From: an uncultured Clostridia bacterium
Lineage (GTDB): Bacteria > Bacillota > Clostridia > Christensenellales > Borkfalkiaceae
DNA length: 25,655 nucleotides
NCBI GenBank assembly: GCA_947628555.1
Contig: CANRAI010000006.1
Span: forward strand, 1-25,655
Direction of reading: 5' to 3'
Every line of letters starts with the position of its first letter. The stretch's first letter is position 1. Below, piece after piece: positions 1-6,904 of this stretch. The position numbers were made by a program, and so were the translations under genes. The notes under the pieces were generated by a model that saw only the letters and a program-made list of their open reading frames with translations, did no database searches and was not told the origin of the DNA.

Positions 1-33
1 CAATAATACTAACGTTTAGGCGGTGGTGAAATT

Positions 34-1005
34 TTGGAAGAAAAACAACCCGTTCATTTGAGGGACAAGGCTCTTGTCATTGAACATCTATCTAAATCAT
101 ACGGCGACCTTAAAGCCGTAAACGATATTTCCTTCGAAGTCGCAAAGGGTTCGCTCTTTGCGTTTTTGGGTATAAACGGAGCCGGCAAATCTACTACAAT
201 AAATATAATTTGCTCGATTCTTTCAAAGGATTCGGGCAAAATTTACGTTGACGGCTACGACCTTGACGAAGATTCTTCTTTTATAAAAAACGAAACGGGT
301 ATAGTTTTTCAGACAAGCGTTTTGGACAAGGATTTGACCGTAAAACAAAACCTTGAAATACGTACGGCGTTTTATTCCCTTTCCAAGGAAGAAAGAAAAA
401 AGAATATAAGCACTATCATAAAATTGCTTGAACTCGAACCCATTTTAAATAAGCCCGTCCGCAATTTAAGCGGAGGGCAAATGCGCAGGGTAGATATTGC
501 CCGCGCAATGGTTCACCGCCCCAAACTGCTTATTTTGGACGAGCCGACCACGGGCCTTGATCCCAAAACGCGCTTGGTGGTTTGGGCGTTGATTGATAAA
601 ATAAGGGCGGAGACGGGAATGACGGTTTTCCTTACGACCCATTATCTAGAAGAGGCGGAAAAAGCCACGGACGTAGTTATTATGGACAAGGGCAATATTA
701 TAGCCCACGGTACGCCCATAGAATTGAAAAACGCCTACTCTAAGGACTATATCGTCAGCTATTCCGGCCAAAACGCCGGGTTTGAAAAACAGCTGGCGAA
801 CAGAGGGATATCATTTGAGTATGATTCCGACCGCGAGGCCTATAAAATTTTTATTTCAGACACTGACGAAGCCAAACGGATTATAAATGAATTCGGCGAA
901 TATCTTACAGATATCGAAATATTGAAAGGCACTATGGACGACGTTTTCCTTAACGTCACAGGCAAAAATATCAGACTTACGGGAGAGGAAGATGCAAACG
1001 GTTAA
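34..1005 (+). CDS. ABC transporter ATP-binding protein, ABC-2 (DrrA/CcmA-like) exporter family
   Basis: This is the cytoplasmic ATPase that would power the membrane protein encoded next. Visible motifs in the 323-residue product are Walker A GINGAGKS (46-53), the Q-loop glutamine near 93, signature LSGGQ (145-149), Walker B LLILDE (165-170) and the switch histidine at 203 in TTHYLEEAE. After about residue 225 there is a C-terminal accessory domain of the kind found in drug, antibiotic or polysaccharide exporters of the DrrA type. The start used is TTG at 34, preceded by a weak GGTGG. Any true start further upstream cannot be excluded because the window begins only 33 bases earlier. The gene overlaps the permease by 14 bases, which suggests translational coupling. 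The substrate cannot be deduced. Confidence 0.93.
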   Translation: MEEKQPVHLRDKALVIEHLSKSYGDLKAVNDISFEVAKGSLFAFLGINGAGKSTTINIICSILSKDSGKIYVDGYDLDEDSSFIKNETGIVFQTSVLDKDLTVKQNLEIRTAFYSLSKEERKKNISTIIKLLELEPILNKPVRNLSGGQMRRVDIARAMVHRPKLLILDEPTTGLDPKTRLVVWALIDKIRAETGMTVFLTTHYLEEAEKATDVVIMDKGNIIAHGTPIELKNAYSKDYIVSYSGQNAGFEKQLANRGISFEYDSDREAYKIFISDTDEAKRIINEFGEYLTDIEILKGTMDDVFLNVTGKNIRLTGEEDANG

Positions 1006-1984
1006 ACCAAAGACTAATGTAGTCGATATATTTTTTCAGTTGACTCGCCGACATCTTTTGGTGCTTTTCCGAAATAAAATGCGTGTGTTCTTCACGGTAA
1101 TGGCGCCGATAATAATATTTGCCATTTATATCCTTTTTTTAAGGAATATAGAACTCGGCACGGTTGAGTCGGCAATCCTGCAATTAAACTTAGATAAGGG
1201 CTATAATCTTAACTATGCCGAGCTTGAAAAGCCTATAAGGTGCATAGTCGATTCCTGGATGTTAAGCGGTATTATAGCCATATCGTCGCTTACCGTATCG
1301 TTGCAAACAAACAACATTATAGTAAGCGATAAAGAAAACGGCGTAAACCGCGATTTCGTATCTTCGCCCGTAAGCAAGGGCGTGCTTATTGCAAGCTACT
1401 TTTTTTACAGTTTTATAGTTACCGTGCTTATAAGCCTTATTTTCCTTGTGTTCAGCTTTATCTATCTTGCCTGCCTCGGTGAATTTGTGCTTAATTTCGT
1501 TGATATTCTCGAAATTGTAGGGATAGTATTTTTCTCTTCGATAAGCTCGGTTTTGTTCACGGTATTTATTTGTTCATTCGTCACGCGCGACGCGACTATG
1601 GGCAGTATCAACACCATTTTTTCTACGGCGGTAGGCTTCCTTATCGGCGCATATATGCCCATAGCAATGTTGCCTTTCTGGGTGGGGAATATATGCGGCT
1701 TCTTTCCGGGAACATATTCTTGTTCGCTTTTAAGATACGCCTTTTTGGATACTCCTTTAAACAATATGTTTGCGCAGGTCTCCCAAATGGCGGGAGGAAC
1801 GGAACTTATAGCTACGCTTTCGGAAAATTTCGGCTTTAATTTAAAATTTTTCGGAATGTACGTAGAACCCACAATGCAGGTCGTTGCATTGGCGGTGTTC
1901 AGCGTGTTCCTCGGAGTTATAAATATTTTCTCGGCGCGCCACCTTATAAAAGTTGTCGGCTCGCTCCGTAAAAAGAAAAAGTAA
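992..1984 (+). CDS. ABC-2 type transporter permease
   Basis: This 330-residue integral membrane protein is the likely partner of the preceding ATPase. It has a short basic cytoplasmic N-terminus, a first membrane segment at about residues 30-50, then an external region, and about five further hydrophobic segments (near 90-105, 130-160, 170-195, 205-230 and 290-315). It ends in a strongly basic tail (SLRKKKK). This is the layout of ABC-2 permeases (DrrB/YadH type) that work as homo- or heterodimers in drug, toxin or glycolipid export. The ATG at 992 lies inside the end of the ATPase gene and is preceded by GGGAGAGGA. The stop is followed 11 bases later by the flavodiiron gene, so the four genes up to luxS are probably one transcript. 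The exported molecule is unknown. Confidence 0.88.
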   Translation: MQTVKPKTNVVDIFFQLTRRHLLVLFRNKMRVFFTVMAPIIIFAIYILFLRNIELGTVESAILQLNLDKGYNLNYAELEKPIRCIVDSWMLSGIIAISSLTVSLQTNNIIVSDKENGVNRDFVSSPVSKGVLIASYFFYSFIVTVLISLIFLVFSFIYLACLGEFVLNFVDILEIVGIVFFSSISSVLFTVFICSFVTRDATMGSINTIFSTAVGFLIGAYMPIAMLPFWVGNICGFFPGTYSCSLLRYAFLDTPLNNMFAQVSQMAGGTELIATLSENFGFNLKFFGMYVEPTMQVVALAVFSVFLGVINIFSARHLIKVVGSLRKKKK

Positions 1985-1995
1985 GAAGGTAAGCA

Positions 1996-3150
1996 ATGAA
2001 AGAAATTGGAAACGGAATATTTAATGTAGGCGTAGAAGACCCCGATATCAGAATTTTTGAAGGCATATTGCCTGTCAAACACGGAATGGCATATAATTCA
2101 TACGTCATAAAGGACGAAAAATGTGCCGTTATCGATAGCGTTGCGGCAGGTTTCGGAGACGTTTGGCTTAAAAATATAGATGAGACGCTGGGCGGCGCAC
2201 AGCCCAATTATATTGTCGTTTTGCATATGGAGCCCGACCATTCCGCTAACGTTTTCGAATTTGCAAAAAAATATCCCGAAGCGAAAGTTGTCGGCAATTT
2301 CAAGACTTTCGTAATGCTCGAAGAATATTTTGGAACGGATTTTGCCGACAGACGGCTGGTCGTTAAGGACGGAGAAAAGCTTAACCTCGGCAAGCACGAG
2401 CTTACTTTCGTGTTTGCCCCCATGGTGCACTGGCCGGAAGTTATGACCGCCTATGAAAGCTTTACAAAGACAGTCTTTGCGGCGGACGGTTTCGGAAAAT
2501 TCGGCGCGTTGAGCTACGACGAGCCGTGGGACGACGAAGCTCGGCGCTATTATTTTGCAATCGTCGGCAAATATGGCGTGCAAGTACAATCGCTTTTGAA
2601 AAAACTTTCGGCTTTTGAAATAAAAACGATATGCTCTTTGCACGGTCCCGTATTGAAGGAAAATTTAGGGCATTATCTGGATTTGTATTCCAAATGGTCG
2701 TCTTATCTTCCAGAAACAGACGGGGTTTTCATCGCTTATTCGTCCGTTTACGGACATACCGAAGCGGCTGCCGAAAAACTTGCCGAAATGCTGAAAAAAC
2801 GGGGCGTAACAGTTGAAATCGGAAACCTTATCACAACCGACAAAACCTACTGCATAGCCCAAGCTTTCAAATACGGAAAAATCGTGTTGGCTACTACGAC
2901 TTATAATGCGGAAATCTTTCCCGCGATGCGCGAATTTATAGACTGCCTTGTCGAGCGCAACTTCCGCAACCGCACGGTGGGTTTGATTGAAAACGGAAGC
3001 TGGGCTCCGCTGACGAACAAGGCGATTTGCGCCAAGCTTGAAAAATGCCAAAATCTTACCTTTACGCAGAATAACGTTACAATCCGTTCAGCTTTAAATG
3101 ACAAAAGTATTGCTCAGCTTGACGCCTTGGCAGACGAATTGAGCAAATAG
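1996..3150 (+). CDS. FprA-family A-type flavodiiron protein (oxygen or nitric oxide reductase)
   Basis: Flavodiiron proteins reduce oxygen to water, or nitric oxide to nitrous oxide, in the cytoplasm of anaerobes. The N-terminal metallo-beta-lactamase-like domain (about 1-240) keeps all six expected di-iron ligands: H77, E79, D81 and H82 in HMEPDH, H145 in MVHWPE, D164 in AADGFG and H216 in SLHGPV (H82 is the motif's last residue; the family ligands are the other six). A flavodoxin domain follows (about 243-384), with the FMN phosphate loop around YSSVYGHTEAA (248-258). At 384 residues it is the simple two-domain class A form, with no fused rubredoxin or reductase, so a separate electron donor must exist elsewhere. 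The start ATG at 1996 has AAGAAGG upstream. It lies between the exporter and luxS in an apparent operon and is probably an oxidative or nitrosative stress defence. Confidence 0.93.
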   Translation: MKEIGNGIFNVGVEDPDIRIFEGILPVKHGMAYNSYVIKDEKCAVIDSVAAGFGDVWLKNIDETLGGAQPNYIVVLHMEPDHSANVFEFAKKYPEAKVVGNFKTFVMLEEYFGTDFADRRLVVKDGEKLNLGKHELTFVFAPMVHWPEVMTAYESFTKTVFAADGFGKFGALSYDEPWDDEARRYYFAIVGKYGVQVQSLLKKLSAFEIKTICSLHGPVLKENLGHYLDLYSKWSSYLPETDGVFIAYSSVYGHTEAAAEKLAEMLKKRGVTVEIGNLITTDKTYCIAQAFKYGKIVLATTTYNAEIFPAMREFIDCLVERNFRNRTVGLIENGSWAPLTNKAICAKLEKCQNLTFTQNNVTIRSALNDKSIAQLDALADELSK

Positions 3151-3153
3151 CCT

Positions 3154-3621
3154 ATGGATAAAATTGAAAGCTTTAAAGTCAACCACCTTAATCTTGAACC
3201 GGGGCTGTATGTATCCCGCATCGACTATCATAACGGTTGCGCAGTGACGACTTTCGATATGCGCATTACTTCGCCTAACCGCGAGCCCGTAATGGATATG
3301 CCGGCGATCCACACTATTGAACATCTCGGCGCAACATTTTTGCGTAATTCCGAACGCAAAGAAGAGGTGCTGTATTTCGGACCTATGGGTTGCCGCACGG
3401 GCTTTTATATCCTTATGTTCGGCGAGTTGTCGTCGGAAAATGTTTTGGGGCTTGTTATTAAAATGTGCGATTTTATTCTCGGATTCGAAGGCGAAATACC
3501 CGGTGCGAAACCCGCCGAATGTGGTAATTGGTCGGAGCAAAATCTGCCCATTGCAAAATACTATATCAGCCGTTACAGATTTGATTTACTTTCGAAAAAT
3601 AATCTGAAATATAATGAATAG
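3154..3621 (+). CDS. luxS: S-ribosylhomocysteine lyase LuxS
   Basis: LuxS splits S-ribosylhomocysteine into homocysteine and DPD, the precursor of autoinducer-2, as part of the activated methyl cycle. The 155-residue product has normal family length. The metal site is visible as H53, E56 and H57 in HTIEH, plus C123 in ECGN. The catalytic cysteine is C80 in GPMGCRTG. The ATG at 3154 begins only three bases after the flavodiiron stop and has no strong ribosome binding site, so translational coupling is likely. The partner nucleosidase (Pfs/MTAN) is not in this window. The role is certain at the family level. Whether AI-2 is used as a signal here, or LuxS is purely metabolic, cannot be told. Confidence 0.96.
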   Translation: MDKIESFKVNHLNLEPGLYVSRIDYHNGCAVTTFDMRITSPNREPVMDMPAIHTIEHLGATFLRNSERKEEVLYFGPMGCRTGFYILMFGELSSENVLGLVIKMCDFILGFEGEIPGAKPAECGNWSEQNLPIAKYYISRYRFDLLSKNNLKYNE

Positions 3622-3725
3622 GGTTAATTTATAAATAAAAATATCAAGCGGCATCAAGTTCAAAGTAAGGAGTAGAGGAAGCTTTTTTTAAATAAAAATA
3701 TTTATAACGTCGGGAGAAAATAATT

Positions 3726-4178
3726 ATGAAAGAATTTGACAGGCTTTGCAATGAATTTGAGGAGGCAAATCCGCTGACGTATTCAGTCGTGCTTGCGGAA
3801 AAGGCAAAAACCGTTATTCCAGCTTTATGCGAAATAACCAGAAACGGGCTTGACGGATTAACGCTTTTCGCTGCGTTTATCGTCGGCGCGGTCGTTTCGG
3901 ACGGCGAGCTGTCCGTTGAAGAGTTCGAACTTACTTATCCCTTGTTCAGGGCGTTTTTCGGCGACGAAATCGGCTATGAGGAATGTGACTACATTGTGGG
4001 CAAGATGCGCCGCGAAAACAAACAACTGACTAAATACGTCAACGAAATGGTTGACGCTTTCGGGCAGCTTTCCGAGGAATTGAAAAACGATATCGTCATT
4101 GTTTGCCTGATGATATGCGCGATAGACGGCAAAATTTCGACCTCGGAAAAAAGATGGATAAAGAAATTGCTTAAATAA
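3726..4178 (+). CDS. TerB-like (tellurite resistance B family) protein
   Basis: This is a small, all-helical, probably cytoplasmic protein of 150 residues. Two matching acidic motifs, SDGELSVEEF (58-67) and IDGKISTSEK (133-142), each followed by a hydrophobic helix, resemble the duplicated TerB/DjlA-type fold, in which such acidic loops may bind metal. It stands alone, without TerC/TerD neighbours, so a role in tellurite resistance should not be assumed. The ATG at 3726 has GGGAG about 8-10 bases upstream. It lies 104 bases after luxS and ends before an intrinsic terminator at 4293-4322. It could be co-transcribed with luxS or have its own AT-rich promoter, and I do not see a clear one. Function unknown. 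Confidence 0.75.
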   Translation: MKEFDRLCNEFEEANPLTYSVVLAEKAKTVIPALCEITRNGLDGLTLFAAFIVGAVVSDGELSVEEFELTYPLFRAFFGDEIGYEECDYIVGKMRRENKQLTKYVNEMVDAFGQLSEELKNDIVIVCLMICAIDGKISTSEKRWIKKLLK

Positions 4179-4292
4179 GGCTGGTATATTTTTACGCTTT
4201 TGCCTTGGTTTAATCATCATCGGGCAAGAACCACCGATAATAATCGATTAGCCCGTTCAAAATATAATTAAACAACTAAAAAATTGCAAGAT

Positions 4293-4322
4293 AAACAGCG
4301 GCGGTTATTTGCTGCTGTTTTT
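4293..4322 (+). terminator. Intrinsic terminator after the TerB-like gene
   Basis: A 10-bp stem pairs AAACAGCGGC (4293-4302) with GCTGCTGTTT (4311-4320), with one G-U pair and an 8-base loop. It is followed by a short T run. It closes the exporter/FDP/luxS/TerB-like block. The sequence between 4179 and 4292 shows nothing else I can support. Confidence 0.75.
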
Positions 4323-4400
4323 CGTTGCGGGGAATTACTCGATTGGACGAACTTCATCTACTTCAATGAATGGTAATTTAAAATTTTTTCCGCAGAATGA

Positions 4401-4429
4401 TTGCATTTTATCGCAAACTATTTTATAAT
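4401..4429 (+). promoter_or_regulatory. Promoter of the thiamine operon (sigma-A type)
   Basis: TTGCAT (4401-4406) and a perfect TATAAT (4424-4429) are separated by 17 bases. The predicted transcription start is near 4436, a few bases before the TPP riboswitch aptamer. The region 4323-4400 between the preceding terminator and this promoter contains no other recognisable element. Confidence 0.85.
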
Positions 4430-4445
4430 TTAAATGAAAATTGAA

Positions 4446-4530
4446 CGGTGGGGAGTTTGTGATACAGACTGAGAGGAAGGTGTGATCTTCGACCCGTTAA
4501 ACCTGATTTGGATAATGCCAACGTAGGGAT
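4446..4530 (+). ncRNA. TPP riboswitch (THI element)
   Basis: The classic THI-box landmarks occur in order: GGGGAG (4450-4455), CTGAGA (4469-4474), a short variable arm, ACCCGTTAAACCTGAT (4492-4507), GGATAATGCCAACGTAGGGA (4510-4529). These form the pyrimidine- and pyrophosphate-binding arms that bind thiamine pyrophosphate. It sits directly after a consensus promoter and ahead of ten thiamine biosynthesis genes, and a terminator hairpin follows at 4542-4577. Inference: TPP binding favours the terminator and shuts the operon off. The aptamer boundaries are approximate. Confidence 0.97.
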
Positions 4531-4541
4531 TTATTTGAGTT

Positions 4542-4577
4542 GGAAGTTATCTTAAAGTGGCTTCCTTTTAATTTTTT
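4542..4577 (+). terminator. Riboswitch expression-platform terminator
   Basis: GGAAGTT (4542-4548) can pair with GGCTTCC (4559-4565) including two G-U pairs, and it is followed by a T-rich tract to 4577. Its place just after the aptamer's GTAGGGA indicates transcriptional attenuation rather than sequestration of the thiE ribosome binding site. From 4578 to 4666 the leader continues without a gene; a GC-rich partly self-complementary stretch there (4598-4650) has no assigned role. Confidence 0.7.
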
Positions 4578-4666
4578 CGTCAAGGTTTTGTAAACGCGCG
4601 GCTTTCGGGAATCGGGTCCCCGCACGCCAATATGCTAAAAAGCCGAAATTCCGTTGAGGGCGAAAT

Positions 4667-5308
4667 ATGAAGTGCGAAAAAAAAGATTTATTGTTATATG
4701 CCGTAACCGGCCGAGCAGGGCTAAACGGCCGCGCGCTGTATGAACAGGTGGAAGAGGCGCTGCGCGGCGGCGCGACATTCGTCCAGCTCAGGGAAAAGGA
4801 GCTTGATTCCGACGGCTTTTTAAAAGAGGCTTTGGAAATTAAGGAGCTTTGCCGAAATTTCCGCGTTCCGTTCGTCATCGACGACAACGTGGAAATCGCC
4901 CTGAAATCGGGCGCGGACGGCGTGCACGTAGGTCAGCGAGATATGGCGGCGGGCGACGTGCGGGCGTTGATTGGCAAAGATAAAATTTTGGGAGTGTCGG
5001 CGCAGACCGTGGAGCAAGCTCTTTTTGCCGAAAGGGCGGGCGCGGATTATCTCGGCGTGGGCGCGGTGTTCCCCACAGGCTCGAAAGCCGACGCGCGGGA
5101 AATTAGCCGCGATACTCTTAAAAAAATTTGCGAAGCCGTAAAAATTCCCGTAGTGGCGATAGGGGGGATAAACTCCCGAAACGTTGCGGAGCTTAAAGGC
5201 AGCGGCGTCTGCGGCGTAGCTGTGATAAGCGCTGTTTTTTCGGCAAAAGATATCCGCGCGGCAACGGCGGAATTGAAAAAATTAACGGAGCAAACCCTTT
5301 TAACATGA
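4667..5308 (+). CDS. thiE: Thiamine-phosphate synthase ThiE
   Basis: ThiE joins HMP pyrophosphate to the thiazole phosphate carboxylate to give thiamine phosphate. The 213-residue TIM barrel shows the full set of family motifs: QLREK (40-44), the magnesium-binding DDN (72-74), VHVGQRD (86-92), GVSA (109-112), the GVGAVFPTGSK loop (130-140) and the phosphate-binding AIGGI (164-168). These intact substrate-binding residues distinguish it from the second ThiE-like gene at the end of the operon (tenI). The ATG at 4667 follows GAGGGCGAAAT. It is the first gene after the riboswitch, and its stop codon overlaps the start of the HAD gene (ATGA), suggesting coupled translation. Confidence 0.97.
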   Translation: MKCEKKDLLLYAVTGRAGLNGRALYEQVEEALRGGATFVQLREKELDSDGFLKEALEIKELCRNFRVPFVIDDNVEIALKSGADGVHVGQRDMAAGDVRALIGKDKILGVSAQTVEQALFAERAGADYLGVGAVFPTGSKADAREISRDTLKKICEAVKIPVVAIGGINSRNVAELKGSGVCGVAVISAVFSAKDIRAATAELKKLTEQTLLT

Positions 5309-5955
5309 ATTTCTCTGCTATAAAAGGGGCGATATTCGATTTGGACGGAACTTTGCTTGACTCTATGCCCTTATGGGATAGAGTCGCGGCGGATTATCTG
5401 CGCTCGCTGGGAATAGAACCTAAGGAGAATCTCACCGAAAAATTCAAAACTTTCAGCGTGGAACAGTCCGCGCGCTATTATCGCGACAATTACGGGGTCA
5501 AGCTGTCCGTCGGGGAAATAGTAAAGGGAATAAATTCCTTTATCGGCGATTTTTATTTCAATAAGGTTAAACTTAAATGCGGCGCGGCGGAGTTTTTGGA
5601 AAGACTTCATTCGGCAGGCGTAAAAATGTGCGTGGCTACGGTCACGGACTACGGCCTTGCGGAAGCTGCGCTTAAAAGATGCGGGATTTCAGGCGTTTTT
5701 TCGGGCGTCGTTACAGCCGCGAGCGTAGGTTGCGGCAAGGAAAACCCGCTTATTTACGGGGAAGCGTTAAAACTTCTCGGAACTCAAAAAAGTGCGACGG
5801 TCGTTTTCGAGGATTCGTTTCACGCCCTCGAAACGGCGAAAAAAGACGGTTTTACCGTAGCGGCGGTATTCGACCCGTCCGAAGAAAACCAAAGCGCAAT
5901 GAAAGATATTGCCGATTTTTATATAGAAGATTTTTCTAAGTTTGAAGTCATCTGA
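5305..5955 (+). CDS. HAD-family phosphatase (subfamily IA), probable thiamine-phosphate phosphatase
   Basis: This is a 216-residue cytoplasmic HAD hydrolase. Motif I is FDLDGTLLDS (11-20) with the nucleophile and acid aspartates, motif II is around VATVTD, the motif III lysine is in CGKENPLIY, and motif IV is FEDS. A helical cap domain fills about residues 20-85. It overlaps thiE by four bases and sits inside the thiamine operon. Knowledge: some bacteria that lack ThiL use a HAD enzyme to dephosphorylate thiamine phosphate, and the thiamine is then pyrophosphorylated by thiamine pyrophosphokinase. Inference: this gene does that step, since no thiL is present in the operon. HAD specificity cannot be read from sequence, so a general sugar-phosphate or HMP-phosphate phosphatase is the alternative. 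Confidence 0.85.
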   Translation: MNFSAIKGAIFDLDGTLLDSMPLWDRVAADYLRSLGIEPKENLTEKFKTFSVEQSARYYRDNYGVKLSVGEIVKGINSFIGDFYFNKVKLKCGAAEFLERLHSAGVKMCVATVTDYGLAEAALKRCGISGVFSGVVTAASVGCGKENPLIYGEALKLLGTQKSATVVFEDSFHALETAKKDGFTVAAVFDPSEENQSAMKDIADFYIEDFSKFEVI

Positions 5956-6063
5956 AATTTTCGCGTAAATTGCCTGCAATTTTTCGCGTGATTTATGCGG
6001 CGGGTCGGGGGCACCACTTTTCGCCGCAATATAAAAATAATGCAAGAATATAAAGGGGTAAAA

Positions 6064-6870
6064 ATGAAAACTGCATTATCAATCGCGGGGAGCGATTCCT
6101 GCGGAGGCGCCGGTATTCAGGCAGATATTAAAACAATGACGATGAATGGCGTCTATGCGATGAGCGCCGTAACGGCGCTTACCGCACAGAACACTACCGG
6201 CGTTTTGGCGGTTTCGGAGTCTCCTCCGGAATTTTTAAAGAGGCAGATTGACGCCGTTTTCGGGGATATTTTTCCCGACGCGGTCAAAATCGGAATGGTT
6301 CCTTCGGTCAAACTTATAAAGATTATCGCCGAAAGACTGAAATTTTACGGGGCGAAAAACATAGTGATAGACCCCGTAATGGCGGCGAGCTGCGGTTCGG
6401 GCCTTATGGAGAGCGGCGCGGTTTCCGCGCTTGTCGGGGAGCTAATGCCCCTTGCAACGCTTGTGACGCCAAACGTTCCCGAAGCCGCAATATTGTGCGG
6501 AATGTCCGTTTCCGACAGGGAAGATATGCTTGAAGCGGCAAGGCGGTTGGGCGCAATGTGCGGGTGCGCCGTGCTTATCAAAGGCGGACACCTTGACGGC
6601 GGCGCGGACGACCTTTTGTACGCTGACGGAAATTATCGGTGGTTTGGGGGCGAACGGATAAACAACCCTAACGCCCACGGCACGGGGTGCACTCTGTCGT
6701 CCGCAATAGCGGCAAACCTTGCAAAGGGTTTCGATATTTCGGAGTCCGTAGGGCGGGCTAAATCTTACATTAACGGCGCGCTCTCGGCTATGCTCGATTT
6801 GGGCAAAGGTTCGGGTCCGCTCAAACACAACTTCAACTTAAACGGCGTTTTCGCAGAAGAAGCCGAGTAA
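6064..6870 (+). CDS. thiD: Hydroxymethylpyrimidine/phosphomethylpyrimidine kinase ThiD
   Basis: ThiD phosphorylates HMP and then HMP phosphate to the pyrophosphate used by ThiE. The 268-residue ribokinase-like protein has the substrate motif AGSDSCGGAGIQAD (8-21), VIDPVM near 97-102, TPN near 138-140, LIKGGH near 174-179 and the anion-hole/catalytic segment HGTGC (205-209). An in-frame ATG exists at 5995, but the ATG at 6064 is chosen because AAAGGGG lies 7-8 bases upstream and the family begins right at MKTALSIAGSD. The 108 bases between the HAD stop and this start contain a TTTTCGCGT repeat (5958-5966 and 5981-5989) around a small inverted repeat and no gene. Confidence 0.96.
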   Translation: MKTALSIAGSDSCGGAGIQADIKTMTMNGVYAMSAVTALTAQNTTGVLAVSESPPEFLKRQIDAVFGDIFPDAVKIGMVPSVKLIKIIAERLKFYGAKNIVIDPVMAASCGSGLMESGAVSALVGELMPLATLVTPNVPEAAILCGMSVSDREDMLEAARRLGAMCGCAVLIKGGHLDGGADDLLYADGNYRWFGGERINNPNAHGTGCTLSSAIAANLAKGFDISESVGRAKSYINGALSAMLDLGKGSGPLKHNFNLNGVFAEEAE

Positions 6871-6904
6871 CAAAAAATATCTTCTTAAAAGGAAATTTAA
6901 AATT

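Noticed and set aside
1462..2082. A 206-codon minus-strand frame over the ABC permease and start of the flavodiiron gene
   Set aside because: Both plus-strand genes are clearly real and contiguous. The antisense frame has no recognisable domain or ribosome binding site that I can support.
3632..3701. A 13-base direct repeat TAAATAAAAATAT (3632-3644 and 3689-3701) between luxS and the TerB-like gene
   Set aside because: It is low-complexity AT sequence, and two copies in an AT-rich spacer can arise by chance. No attachment site or element boundary is evident.
5956..6063. A repeated TTTTCGCGT with a small inverted repeat between the HAD gene and thiD
   Set aside because: The inverted repeat is only 7 bp with a 2-base loop and no proper T tract, so I do not call it a terminator. 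No second riboswitch motif is present.
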